A stretch of DNA of 64,000 bases from CAWFZT01 sp963820415 (GTDB lineage Bacteria > Chloroflexota > Anaerolineae > Anaerolineales > Anaerolineaceae), in NCBI GenBank assembly GCA_963820415.1, contig CAWFZT010000009.1, positions 248,001-312,000 of the forward strand. Reading direction: 5' to 3'. The stretch's first letter is position 1; every line of letters begins with the position of its first letter. The notes under the pieces are model-generated. The model was not told where the DNA came from, searched no databases, and saw only the letters and a program-made list of their open reading frames with translations. Of this stretch, positions 45,112 through 53,553 are shown in pieces. The position numbers were made by a program, and so were the translations under genes.

Positions 45112-45666
45112 TTATTTTTCAGTCTGTACCACCGAACCGCAATAAATGCATTCAGCGCTATACTGGTTGATCCATTCTATCTCGTCGCCACGCACAGGAG
45201 CGCCGCACTGCGGGCAGGTAGGCGGCAGGCGTTGCTGTCCTGGGGCCTGCGGCTGGACTTGAGGCTGCGGCAGAGATCCGATTTGTTTACCAAATTCAGT
45301 CTGAAGGGTATCGGCTGCTGTGGCCATGTTCCTGGCGCGTAGTTTCCGCTCGATGTTGGCATAAAACCGGGGCGTACGTTCTACCATCTGGTGCTGGAGA
45401 AAAAGGGTCAAGGCCCGGCGGGCATGCGCCAAAGCGCCAGTCTCATCCTGGTTATCGGCATAGGCATGGGCAGCTTGCGCGTGCAAGTTGGCAGCGCGCC
45501 TGGGATGGTTGGATACTTCCATTTGCTGTGCTAAATCAGCAAATAACTGGGCCGCCTCCCCGGGATGCCCGGCTGCAATCAACCGGTTGGCGTCTGACAG
45601 GACCTGCATTTGGACCGGGCCTAATTGAATTCCGCGCATATTACGCCTTCGAAAAAACCCGACCAT
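45112..45666 (-). CDS. TPR-like protein with C-terminal zinc ribbon
   Basis: A 184-residue cytosolic protein. Residues about 15-115 are helical repeats of TPR type (ANRLIAAGHPGEAAQLFADL, AANLHAQAAHAYADNQDETG). A Gln/Pro linker (SLPQPQVQPQAPGQQ) is followed by a zinc ribbon with CPQCGAPV and CIYCGSVV. The ribosome site GGAGGCAGA is strong. I do not recognise a specific family; the layout suggests a protein-interaction adaptor. It lies 18 bases downstream of the ThuA gene on the same strand. Confidence 0.6.
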   Translation of the reverse strand: MVGFFRRRNMRGIQLGPVQMQVLSDANRLIAAGHPGEAAQLFADLAQQMEVSNHPRRAANLHAQAAHAYADNQDETGALAHARRALTLFLQHQMVERTPRFYANIERKLRARNMATAADTLQTEFGKQIGSLPQPQVQPQAPGQQRLPPTCPQCGAPVRGDEIEWINQYSAECIYCGSVVQTEK

Positions 45667-45684
45667 TCTGCCTCCTTTATGCAG

Positions 45685-46413
45685 CTAACCGACTTTTTCA
45701 AGAGGTTCAGGCCGGTGGCCAAAAGTAACTACCGGTCCTCCGCAGGGCGCGGCCCACAAGACACTATTGTAAATCACCTTGAGCACATGCGGGTGATGGT
45801 AGGTCGGGTAAGTTTCATGCCCGGGTTGGAAATAGAATATTTTCCCCATGCCCCGATAGAAACAGCACCCACTGCGGAATACGTCCCCTCCCTGGAACCA
45901 GCTCACTAAGACCAGTTCATCCGGCGCAGGGATATCGAAAAGTTCACCGTACATCTCTTCGTGCTCGAGCTCGAAATATTCACCCAGGCCGGCGGCGATT
46001 GGGTGACCAGGGTTGACTACCCACAGGCGCTGTTTCTCGCCAATTTCTCGCCATTTCAGATTACACGAGGTGCCCATCAGCTTGCGAAAAATTCTGGAAA
46101 AATGCGCCGAATGAAGCACGATCAGCCCCATTCCTTCCATCACCCGCTGATAGACGCGCTCGACAACTTCATCTTTCACCTCTCCATGCGCCATGTGACC
46201 CCACCAAGTCAGTACGTCTGTGTTCGCCAGGCGTTCAGCGGGTAACCCATTTTCAGGCTCATCCAAAATGGCGGTCTGTACAGCCAGCCCCATGGAGCGC
46301 AGGTGGCCGGCAATTTGGCTATGCATCCCTTCAGGATAAATCTGGCTGACCAGCTTACTGGTCTTCTCGTGGCGATATTCGTTCCAAACAGTGATACGGG
46401 GTAATGCAGTCAT
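45685..46413 (-). CDS. ThuA-like protein (trehalose utilisation family)
   Basis: A 242-residue protein of the ThuA family: TVWNEYRHEKTSKLVSQIYP, DVLTWWGHMAHGEVKDEVVE, GLIVLHSAHFSRIF, VNPGHPIAAGLGEYFELEHE and FYFQPGHETYPTYHHPHVLK. ThuA folds like class I glutamine amidotransferases but lacks their catalytic triad; in sugar loci it is tied to disaccharide oxidation. It sits next to a Gfo/Idh/MocA gene 12 bases upstream on the same strand, the usual ThuA/ThuB-like pairing. A role in 3-keto-sugar or trehalose-type metabolism is inferred. Confidence 0.82.
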   Translation of the reverse strand: MTALPRITVWNEYRHEKTSKLVSQIYPEGMHSQIAGHLRSMGLAVQTAILDEPENGLPAERLANTDVLTWWGHMAHGEVKDEVVERVYQRVMEGMGLIVLHSAHFSRIFRKLMGTSCNLKWREIGEKQRLWVVNPGHPIAAGLGEYFELEHEEMYGELFDIPAPDELVLVSWFQGGDVFRSGCCFYRGMGKIFYFQPGHETYPTYHHPHVLKVIYNSVLWAAPCGGPVVTFGHRPEPLEKVG

Positions 46414-46425
46414 CCTTCACCTCTC

Positions 46426-47429
46426 TTATTTACATTTTACTGGCTGGCCATTTTTAGCTGACGAAGCGACAATGGCGTCATACAACCTTGCCATTCGTAA
46501 ACCTACTTCGGGAGGACACGGGTTAGCGAGTTTTCCGTCACGCACAGCCAGGAACTGCTCCCAGACTCCCAGCGAAACCGGCACCTCGACTTTACGCATT
46601 TGCTTGCGACCTTCTATCTGCAATAGCAGTCTTTCTCCCCAGATTCCGGTTCGGAGATTTCCTTTCGAACAGAAAACGCGGATATCAGAATCCGTAGAGC
46701 CATGGATGGCTTCTCCGCAGCCGTGCAGGGTAACCAACGCGCCGGATTCCAGACGCCCGATTACCGCCCCCAATGTTTCGACCGGGCGGTGGCAATCATC
46801 CAGCCAGGCAGCCACTTCCACAAACTCCTCACCTGCCAGGTCGACCACCGTATTGAGCATGTGCGCTCCCGTATCGAACAAGAATCCCCCGCCTGAAATG
46901 GTCAGGTTCTGCCTCCAGGTCCCTATCGTATTGGGTCCCCAATCCTGCCAGGCAGTCGCGCTAATCGAAATCAACCGCCCCAGTTCACCGCCTCGCAGCA
47001 TTCTTACGGCCGTACGGATGTTGGGCGAAAGACTACCCGGGAAGGCCACCACCAACAACTTACCCGCCCGGTCGCGCGCCTCCATCAGGTTGAGGGCTTC
47101 TTTGGCATTCATCACCATCGGTTTCTCCAGCAGCACATCCAGACCGGCTTCCAGGCAGGCTTTGGCTTCTTCATGGTGAAAAGCGTGCGGAGAAATAACA
47201 AAACCGACGTCCAGCGAATAATCAGAAAGCAACCGGTGCATATCATGCTCATTCGGGGGACGGGCTGCGCGGCCGCCTTAAAAAGGTCAGCCGCCAGTTG
47301 ATAATGGTCATCCAGCGGCTCGAAAATGACGGCGATTTCCGTGTTATCGACCTGCTTTAGCATCTGGCGGATGTGGTAACGCGCCATCCCACCACAGCCA
47401 ATGATCGCCACGCGCACTTTTTTACCCAT
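46426..47429 (-). CDS. Gfo/Idh/MocA family oxidoreductase (frameshifted)
   Basis: The gene starts at ATG 47429 with GGGAACC upstream: MGKKVRVAIIGCGGMARYHI is a Rossmann nucleotide-binding start. The frame breaks after QPVP at the run of five G (plus strand 47255-47259); adding one base gives PPNEHDMHRLLSDYSLDVGF and continues to the stop at 46426. That part carries VLLEKPMVMNAKEALNLM (conserved EKP), FLFDTGAHMLNTVVDL and substrate-side strands. Total about 335 residues. The unbroken C-terminal part alone (from 47241) lacks NAD binding. With the adjacent ThuA gene it probably acts on a sugar in NAD(P)-dependent oxidation. Confidence 0.82.
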
Positions 47430-47472
47430 AGGGTTCCCTTTCTGACATGGACAAGTTATTTTATTACTTAAA

Positions 47473-47544
47473 ATTACATGTATACTACCAATTACGTGTA
47501 TACTACAAATTACGTGTATGCTCCCAATTACGTGGAGTATAGCG
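47473..47544. repeat. 18-bp tandem repeat upstream of the Gfo/Idh/MocA gene
   Basis: Four units start at 47473, 47491, 47509 and 47527: ATTACATGTATACTACCA, ATTACGTGTATACTACAA, ATTACGTGTATGCTCCCA and a partial ATTACGTGGAGTATAGCG. They lie between a minus-strand TATAAT (47565-47560) and the ATG at 47429, inside what would be the 5' leader. The regular spacing of near two helix turns and the ACGTGTATAC core suggest an array of operator sites. Confidence 0.7.
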
Positions 47545-47630
47545 CGAAACATGGTCTTTATTATAGGATAATTACCATTCCCGCCAAGGATGCGGTTGTT
47601 TTCAACCTGGAGAAGAAATAACCAGCAGCT

Positions 47631-48551
47631 TCACCCGTGCAGTGCATACTCAACCAATTGGTCGAGGCGGCAGGTTGCCAGGCCAATCACGTGGTCCGCT
47701 CCACCGTAGAATATATAAACGGTGCCGTCAACTACCGGATTGGCGCAGGAAAAGACCACTCTCGGTACGTCGCCACGCAGCTCCCATTGCTCTTCAGGCC
47801 AGAATATTGGCTCGGCCGGGCGGTGGATCACCTTTGTAGGATCTTCCAGGTCGAGCAGGATAACGCCCAATCGGTAAATGTGGTCTTCATCATAGGCATG
47901 ATTGAGCACCAACCAGCCGTGCGGCGTCTCGATCGGCCCCCCGTTGCTCCCCACGCTGTTAGCGTCCCACCGATTCTTAGTTCGTGGCCCGTAGATTGGC
48001 GCCATCCACTCCTCCGGCCAATGGACCAGGTCATCCGAATAAGCCAGCCAGACCTGGGGACGGCGTCGATGGAACAAGGCGTAACGGCCGTGGATCTTGC
48101 GCGGGAACAGGACATGGTCCTTGTTATCCTCGCCAGTCACCACGTGCCCCAGCCGTTCCCAGGTGATCAGGTTTGTGCTGCGGGCGATCATGGGGGTGAT
48201 ATATCCTCCTTCCAGGAAGGCTTCACCTTTGCCAGGAGACTGGAATCCATAGGCCGTATAGGTCATATAGAAAACGCCATCGATCTCGGTGACACGCGCA
48301 TCTTCCACTCCGCGCCCATCGAGCGCATCCGAGGACGCCAGCACCGGTTTACGCAGCCTGTTCCAGTGCACTCCATCTGGGCTGACGGCATATCCGATGC
48401 GGCTTTTCCAATCCAGGCCCTGAGCGCGATAAAACATATGGAATAGAGCATCATGATAGATTACACCAGCATTGAACACGTTATAGCATTCCCAATCCGA
48501 CCCCTGCTCGGGCAGCAGGACCGGGTTTTCTGGATGGCGCTGCAATTTCAT
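47631..48551 (-). CDS. GH130 glycoside phosphorylase-like protein
   Basis: A 306-residue five-bladed propeller protein of the GH130 type: VFNAGVIYHDALFHMFYRAQ, LDGRGVEDARVTEIDGVFYM (with the catalytic Asp of the EDxR motif), TAYGF, DHVLFPRKIHGRYALFHRRR, SNGGPIETPHGWLVLNHAYD and YIFYGGADHVIGLATC. GH130 enzymes phosphorolyse beta-mannosides (beta-1,4-mannooligosaccharides or Man-GlcNAc). Which one applies cannot be told from the motif alone. It sits between the GH13 gene and the ThuA/Gfo genes on one strand, with an Opp-type transporter 3.7 kb away. No signal peptide, so it is intracellular. Confidence 0.88.
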   Translation of the reverse strand: MKLQRHPENPVLLPEQGSDWECYNVFNAGVIYHDALFHMFYRAQGLDWKSRIGYAVSPDGVHWNRLRKPVLASSDALDGRGVEDARVTEIDGVFYMTYTAYGFQSPGKGEAFLEGGYITPMIARSTNLITWERLGHVVTGEDNKDHVLFPRKIHGRYALFHRRRPQVWLAYSDDLVHWPEEWMAPIYGPRTKNRWDANSVGSNGGPIETPHGWLVLNHAYDEDHIYRLGVILLDLEDPTKVIHRPAEPIFWPEEQWELRGDVPRVVFSCANPVVDGTVYIFYGGADHVIGLATCRLDQLVEYALHG

Positions 48552-48578
48552 CTTCTCACCTCTACCTGAAATCCTGTC

Positions 48579-50213
48579 CTAATCCATCTCAATAATCAGG
48601 CCTTCTTTACCGGCCACCACCAGTTCATCCAGCGTCACCAGTTCACCTTCCCGGTTCAAACCCGTAGAGACAGCCACGCGCCCTTTGCCCGGCAAGGTCA
48701 TACAGCATTTAATCGGGTCTATAGCCGAATTCAACACGACCAGGACCTTCTTACCACCAGATTGCCGTATGAATATAAAGCTGTCTTCCGGAAAACCGTC
48801 CAGAGCACGATAGCTGCCCGCGTTCAAGGCCGGGGTATCCTTGCGGAATTGGAGCAGCTTGCGGTAAAGGTTCAACACCGAGTGCGGATCAGCCACCTCG
48901 CTCTGGACATTCGTGCTACGATAATCCGCTGCCAGAGGCAGCCACAGTTTTTCCTCCCCGACGGTGGAAAATCCAGCATTGCCGGTTGAATCCCACTGCA
49001 TGGGCGTGCGACAAGGATCCCGTCCAAGCCCGGGCACGCGTTTCCCCCATGGGTCCTGTTCTTTTTCAGCAGGGATATGGACATTCACCATGCCTAGTTC
49101 CTCGCCGTAATAGATGGTGGGGGTGCCGCGCAAGGTCAGCAGCAGCATCGCGGCCAGGCGAATGTTCTCCGCCCCGTAACGCGTCCCCAGGCGCGGTTCG
49201 TCGTGGTTGCCGAGTACGTAATTGGGCCAGGCCCCGGCTGGCAGCGCGCCCTCCAGGCTGTCAACCACCCGGCGCATGGCTCCCAGATTCCAGGGCAGCC
49301 CGATCAACGCGAAATTAAAAGGCATGTGCAGCTCATCCAGATTCTTGCCGTAATAGCTGCACCATTTCTCCCAATCGAAAACGTGGATTTCGCCTACCGA
49401 AAAACGCGGCCTCTCCAAGCTGTATTCATCCAGAATATGACGCAGCTCACGGAACACGGCGTGAACATCCGGGTGACCTTTATCGTATAAGTGGATCAGG
49501 CTGTCGTAATCTCCCATCGCTTTGAAGACCACCTTTTCCGGGTGGGGGTTGAGCGGGTTATCTCGTAGATCAGGGTCCTTCATGATGTAATGGGCCACAT
49601 CCAGGCGAAAACCATCCACGCCCCTCTTCAACCAGAAGCGAATGGCATCCAACATAGCCTCTTTGACCGCCGGGTTGCGCCAGTTCAGGTCAGGCTGATC
49701 CTTCAAGAAAGAATGGAGATAATACTGCCCGGTTTTTTTATCGAACTCCCAGGCCGAACCTCCGAAATTGCTCAGCCAGTTATTCGGCGCCGTTCCATCC
49801 GCCTTTGGGGATCGCCAGATATACCAGTCCCGTTTGGGGTTGGAAAGAGATTGGCGCGATTCAATAAACCAGGGGTGCTGGTCAGAAGTGTGATTGGGAA
49901 CGAAGTCAATGATCACCTGCAAGTTGCGCTGGTGAGCCCTGGTGACCAGGCGGTCGAAGACTGCCAGGTCGCCGAACAAAGCATCGACATCCGTGTAATT
50001 GGATACGTCGTAGCCGAAATCAGCCATCGGGGAAGGATAAAATGGCGACAACCAGATGGCATCTACGCGTAATGTCGCAGTCAGGTAATCCAGGCGTTGG
50101 ATCACCCCCTCAAGATCGCCAATCCCGTCGCCGTTGGTATCCTGGAAACTGCGCGGATATATTTGATAAATGACCCCATTTTTCCACCACAGGTAAGGTA
50201 AATCCTCTGCCAT
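48579..50213 (-). CDS. GH13 alpha-glucosidase-type enzyme
   Basis: A 544-residue retaining glycosidase with a TIM barrel: GVIYQIYPRSFQDTNGDGIG, DFVPNHTSDQHPWF, RGVDGFRLDVAHYIM (nucleophile Asp), FSVGEIHVFDWEKW (acid/base Glu) and NYVLGNHDEPRLGTRYG (third Asp), followed by GTPTIYYGEELGM. The C-terminal domain is beta-rich. QPDLNWRNPAVKEAM is typical of oligo-1,6-glucosidase and alpha-glucosidase subfamilies acting on short oligosaccharides. It is cytosolic (no signal). ATG at 50213 has AAGGAGACGG upstream. The substrate is probably imported by the Opp-type transporter encoded downstream on the other strand. Confidence 0.9.
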   Translation of the reverse strand: MAEDLPYLWWKNGVIYQIYPRSFQDTNGDGIGDLEGVIQRLDYLTATLRVDAIWLSPFYPSPMADFGYDVSNYTDVDALFGDLAVFDRLVTRAHQRNLQVIIDFVPNHTSDQHPWFIESRQSLSNPKRDWYIWRSPKADGTAPNNWLSNFGGSAWEFDKKTGQYYLHSFLKDQPDLNWRNPAVKEAMLDAIRFWLKRGVDGFRLDVAHYIMKDPDLRDNPLNPHPEKVVFKAMGDYDSLIHLYDKGHPDVHAVFRELRHILDEYSLERPRFSVGEIHVFDWEKWCSYYGKNLDELHMPFNFALIGLPWNLGAMRRVVDSLEGALPAGAWPNYVLGNHDEPRLGTRYGAENIRLAAMLLLTLRGTPTIYYGEELGMVNVHIPAEKEQDPWGKRVPGLGRDPCRTPMQWDSTGNAGFSTVGEEKLWLPLAADYRSTNVQSEVADPHSVLNLYRKLLQFRKDTPALNAGSYRALDGFPEDSFIFIRQSGGKKVLVVLNSAIDPIKCCMTLPGKGRVAVSTGLNREGELVTLDELVVAGKEGLIIEMD

Positions 50214-50539
50214 ATCCGTCTCCTTTTTCAGAATTAATGTTTTATGGAAATAACGCTACAACTTAAGTATAAGATAAATCCTGGAAAGTCCCACAGCAAA
50301 ATACCTTAGTTTCCAATATCAGTGTGCAGCTATGAGGCTTTCTTCAAAACTGAAGATTGACTTTTGTATATTTTATTATATAATAGATATTATATATCAT
50401 ATAACTCAATAAATATATCAATTCCTTTCACCAGGCATCGGCGAATTAATCTCTTTAGGAATTGAACTCTGAAGAGATGGACTAAAGAATACCCTGAGAA
50501 AAGCTTGTATTCAAGCCAGGTCTTATCAAGAGAGGTAAA
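50214..50539. other. AT-rich divergent intergenic region
   Basis: On the minus strand a TATACT (50271-50266) may serve the GH13 gene. On the plus strand a promoter at 50357-50384 serves the FAD oxidase, whose leader of about 150 bases holds the ribosome site AGAGAGG. No other gene or repeat is seen. Confidence 0.45.
50357..50384 (+). promoter_or_regulatory. Promoter of the BBE-type oxidase gene
   Basis: TTGACT (50357-50362), a 16-base spacer and TATAAT (50379-50384) form a good sigma-70-type promoter within a very AT-rich stretch. The ATG of the oxidase is at 50540. Confidence 0.6.
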
Positions 50540-51946
50540 ATGGCTACGAAAAATATTGCAGTACCAATTAATGAGAAAACATTGCAAAGTTTCAGATCAA
50601 CTCTCCGAGGAAATCTGATACGTCGGGGAGATGAAGGATATGAAGCTGCTCGAGCCGTCTATAATGGGATGATTAATCGATACCCGGCTATGATTGTTCT
50701 CTGTGGCGACGTAGCAGATGTCATGAGCGCCGTAAACTTTGCGCACCAAAACCAACTGACGGTTGCTATCCGGGGCGGAGGGCATAATGGAGGAGGTCTG
50801 GGCACCGTCGATGATGGCCTGGTGATTGACCTCAAGGATATGCATGGTATCCGGGTTGACCCAATAGAAAAGACTGTGCGAGTCGAAGGTGGATGCACAT
50901 GGGGCGATGTAGACCATGCTACACATCCCTTCGGTTTAGCCACGCCCAGTGGGATCGTCTCATCGACTGGCGTAGGCGGGCTTACCCTGGGAGGAGGGCT
51001 AGGACACCTTACCCGCAAGTATGGCCTCACGATCGATAATTTGCTCGAAGTGGATATGGTCCTGGCAGATGGAAGCTATGTTACCGCCAATGCAAAAAAG
51101 AATCCCGATCTCTTCTGGGCGGTACGCGGCGGTGGGGGTAACTTTGGAGTTGTAACCGCCTTTCTTTTCCGGCTAAATCCGGTGGACACGGTTTACGGAG
51201 GCCCCATGCTTTGGGATCTGGATAAAGCAGCGGAAGTCATGCGCTTCTACCGCGACTTTATCAACAAAGCCCCCGAAGATATCAACGGCTTCTTTGCTTT
51301 CCTGTCTGTTCCTCCGGGACCGCCCTTCCCGGAATATTTGTATCTCAAGAAAATGTGCGGCGTTGTCTGGTGCTATACCGGGCCTTTGGAAAAAGCCGAA
51401 GCGGTCTTTAAACCTATTCGGCAGTTTGGACCTCCGGTTTTGGATTTCGTCGGCCCGATTCCTTTTCCGGCCTTACAGAGCATGTTTACCCCACTCTATC
51501 CACCTGGTCAGCAGTGGTATTGGCGGGCTGATTTCGTAAACGAACTTAGCGAAGAGGCCATTGCGCTACACATCAAACATGCTTCTCAAATGCCTACCTG
51601 GCAATCCACAATGCACCTTTACCCAATCAATGGGGCGGTTCACCGCGTTGGCAAGCAGGATACTGCTTTCAGTTACCGGGAATCCACGTGGGGATCAGTG
51701 ATCGCTGGCATCGATCCCGATCCAGCTAACAAAGGGAAAATCAGTCAATGGGCCAAAGATTACTGGACGGCCCTCCACCCTTATTCGGCTGGCGGTGCCT
51801 ATGTTAATATGATGATGGATGACGAAGGCCAGGAACGAGTGCAGGCTTCCTACCGGGAAAACTACGCCCGCCTCGCTGAAGTCAAGAAGAAATACGACCC
51901 AGCTAACTTCTTCCACATCAACCAGAATATTCACCCAAAGAAGTAA
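50540..51946 (+). CDS. FAD-linked oxidase, BBE type, probable bicovalent flavin
   Basis: A 468-residue flavoprotein of the berberine-bridge-enzyme/p-cresol-methylhydroxylase superfamily. The FAD domain has AIRGGGHNGGGLGTVDDG with His82 and VEGGCTWGDVDHATHPFG with Cys119, the two residues that link FAD in bicovalent enzymes, then TLGGGLGHLTRKYG and AVRGGGGNFGVVTAF. The BBE C-terminal motif YRENYARLAEVKKKYDPANF is followed by HINQNIHP. These enzymes oxidise sugars, alcohols or secondary metabolites with O2 or other acceptors. No signal peptide, so the product is intracellular. It stands as a single gene with its own promoter. Confidence 0.88.
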   Translation: MATKNIAVPINEKTLQSFRSTLRGNLIRRGDEGYEAARAVYNGMINRYPAMIVLCGDVADVMSAVNFAHQNQLTVAIRGGGHNGGGLGTVDDGLVIDLKDMHGIRVDPIEKTVRVEGGCTWGDVDHATHPFGLATPSGIVSSTGVGGLTLGGGLGHLTRKYGLTIDNLLEVDMVLADGSYVTANAKKNPDLFWAVRGGGGNFGVVTAFLFRLNPVDTVYGGPMLWDLDKAAEVMRFYRDFINKAPEDINGFFAFLSVPPGPPFPEYLYLKKMCGVVWCYTGPLEKAEAVFKPIRQFGPPVLDFVGPIPFPALQSMFTPLYPPGQQWYWRADFVNELSEEAIALHIKHASQMPTWQSTMHLYPINGAVHRVGKQDTAFSYRESTWGSVIAGIDPDPANKGKISQWAKDYWTALHPYSAGGAYVNMMMDDEGQERVQASYRENYARLAEVKKKYDPANFFHINQNIHPKK

Positions 51947-51964
51947 ACAAACACCTTGTAAAAC

Positions 51965-52005
51965 GGCAGGTAAGGAAGTGAAAAGCGCAATCTTCCTTAC
52001 CTGCC
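51965..52005. terminator. 14-bp stem-loop after the oxidase gene
   Basis: GGCAGGTAAGGAAG (51965-51978) pairs perfectly with CTTCCTTACCTGCC (51992-52005) over a 13-base loop. There is no T-run right after it. It probably ends or protects the oxidase mRNA ahead of the LacI promoter. Confidence 0.65.
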
Positions 52006-52100
52006 CTGTGTAAAAAAGGTAACGCAAAGTACGAGATTGGATCCTTTAATTATAAAAGGGTATGGATCAGTTTTTCGGGGGAGATCAGATTGTTGATCTC

Positions 52101-52129
52101 TTGACAAGCGTTCTCTTCTGGTGTATCTT
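52101..52129 (+). promoter_or_regulatory. Promoter of the LacI-family regulator gene
   Basis: Consensus TTGACA (52101-52106), 17-base spacer and TATCTT (52124-52129). Transcription would start near 52136, inside the palindromic operator. Confidence 0.75.
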
Positions 52130-52130
52130 T

Positions 52131-52160
52131 AAAGCGAACGTTCGGGCGAACCTTCGCTTT
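52131..52160. promoter_or_regulatory. Palindromic operator at the LacI-family gene
   Basis: A 30-base near-perfect inverted repeat: AAAGCGAACGTTCGG followed by GCGAACCTTCGCTTT (13 of 15 positions complementary). The inner CGAACGTTCG is itself a 10-bp palindrome with the central CG usual in LacI-type operators. It covers the likely transcription start of the regulator gene, which suggests autorepression. I found no second clear copy in the window. Confidence 0.65.
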
Positions 52161-52178
52161 CCCGAAGAAAGACAATCG

Positions 52179-53249
52179 ATGCGAGTTACCTTGAAGGAAG
52201 TGGCATCTCGGGCCGGGGTCAGCTACCAGACTGTCTCCAAAGTGATTAATGGGCAGGCCCAGGTTTCTAAGGAGACCGAGGGAAGGATCTGGCAGGTGGT
52301 CAAAGAACTGGGCTACCGGCCTAATTACACCGCCCGCAGCCTGCGCGCCAACCGCAGTTTCACGATTGGCTATTCGTGGAACCCCACTCCTCCCGGAAAA
52401 CCCAGCCCGGTGCTCGACCAGCTTTTGCAAAGCATGCTTCAGGCGGCCGCCCAGTTTGGCTATTATTTGCTGTCTTTCCCGGTTGAAACCGAAACCTGCG
52501 ACCAGGTGTGCATGTACCAGGAATTGATCTATACCGGCCGGGTAGACGGTTTCATTCTCTCTGGTATTGAGTATGATGACCCGCGCATCAAATTTCTCCT
52601 GGCGCATGCTTTCCCCTTCGTCGCCTTCGGACGTTCCAGCGCCGGCCTTAGCTTTCCCTACATTGATGTGGATGGAGGCATGGGCCTGCGGTTAGCCACC
52701 GACCATTTTTTGGAACAAGGCCACCGGAAGATAGCCGTACTAGGCTGGCCTGAAACCTCACGGGTTGGCAACAACCGCATTGAAGGATATTTTCAGGCCC
52801 TGCACGACGCTGGCCTGGAACCCAATCCCGCTTGGGTTGCGCGTGGGGAAGGCACCTATGAATTTGGCTACCAGGCCACTGACGCATGGATGGCCGGTCC
52901 CCAACAAAAAAGGCCAACTGCCATCGTGGCTATAAATGACTCCTTGGCCATCGGGGCCATGCACGCCATCCAGGCGCATGGATTGGAAGTTGGCAAAGAG
53001 ATCGGTGTCAGCGGTTTCGACTCCAGCCCGTACGTCGAATACCTCACCCCACCCCTGACTACCGTCGCCCAGCCAGTGTGGGAAGTAGGCCAGCAGGTAA
53101 TCGGTAGGCTGGCTAATGGCCTGAATGGGAACACCCTGCCTGAACCGGCCGGTGCGCTGTTATCACCCAGCCTGATTGTCCGCCAATCGAGCCTGTTACA
53201 GGCTGTACCGGAAAATTTTCGCCCAATAGGAGAGAGCCGATTTGCCTGA
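52179..53249 (+). CDS. LacI-family transcriptional regulator
   Basis: A 356-residue repressor: DNA-binding MRVTLKEVASRAGVSYQTVS (helix-turn-helix and KVINGQAQVSKETEGRI), hinge NYTARSLRANRSFTIGYSWN, and a periplasmic-binding-protein-like effector domain with YIDVDGGMGLRLATDHFLEQ, GHRKIAVLGWP and GVSGFDSSPYVEYLTPPLTT. The effector is probably a sugar. ATG at 52179 is chosen over 52062 because the family starts with this helix. It is followed after 0.68 kb by the transporter and preceded by the GH genes, its likely targets. Confidence 0.9.
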   Translation: MRVTLKEVASRAGVSYQTVSKVINGQAQVSKETEGRIWQVVKELGYRPNYTARSLRANRSFTIGYSWNPTPPGKPSPVLDQLLQSMLQAAAQFGYYLLSFPVETETCDQVCMYQELIYTGRVDGFILSGIEYDDPRIKFLLAHAFPFVAFGRSSAGLSFPYIDVDGGMGLRLATDHFLEQGHRKIAVLGWPETSRVGNNRIEGYFQALHDAGLEPNPAWVARGEGTYEFGYQATDAWMAGPQQKRPTAIVAINDSLAIGAMHAIQAHGLEVGKEIGVSGFDSSPYVEYLTPPLTTVAQPVWEVGQQVIGRLANGLNGNTLPEPAGALLSPSLIVRQSSLLQAVPENFRPIGESRFA

Positions 53250-53263
53250 CAATCCACTTTCTA

Positions 53264-53292
53264 TTGACAAGTTTTTCCACTTAACCTATAAT
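53264..53292 (+). promoter_or_regulatory. Consensus promoter upstream of the transporter operon
   Basis: TTGACA (53264-53269), exactly 17 bases, TATAAT (53287-53292): a perfect consensus sigma-70-type promoter. Transcription would start near 53299, 633 bases before the binding-protein ATG. Confidence 0.8.
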
Positions 53293-53397
53293 GAATCAGA
53301 TGAGTTTGAGAGAGGGGGATACAATCTCAAGTCAGGAGTTGCATCAATGATCGGTTACGTCTTCAGGAATTAAAAACCCAAGAGATAGCGAGATTTG

Positions 53398-53553
53398 ATG
53401 ATTGCAATAGTAAGCCTAACGCCAATATTGCTGAACATGAAAATTGAAGCTCCTTCGACAACTCAGAAGGAGGTTATTTCCCTTATCCAAAAGAAAACTA
53501 CCAACTATCCAAAGGATCGCATGACCGCAAACCTGGGAGCCGAGGTATCTTAA
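53398..53553 (+). CDS. Possible 51-residue small protein in the transporter leader
   Basis: An open frame from ATG 53398 to TAA 53553, beginning MIAIVSLTPILLNMKIEAPS and ending TANLGAEVS. It lies wholly between the consensus promoter and the terminator hairpin, and its stop falls in the hairpin stem, which is the layout of a translated attenuator. No good ribosome site precedes it and no family is recognised. A shorter frame (MIGYVFRN, 53347-53373) has AGGAG in front of it. The stretch may instead be a non-coding regulatory RNA. Confidence 0.3.
   Translation: MIAIVSLTPILLNMKIEAPSTTQKEVISLIQKKTTNYPKDRMTANLGAEVS

Noticed and set aside
45685..46413. Glutamine amidotransferase
   Set aside because: The fold is related but the Cys-His-Glu triad is absent and ThuA motifs fit better.
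47473..47544. CRISPR-like tandem repeat
   Set aside because: The 18-bp units are contiguous without spacers and no cas genes are present.
53521..53547. c-di-GMP-I (GEMM) riboswitch
   Set aside because: Only a short stretch resembles the core; the receptor helix and second conserved block are not convincing.
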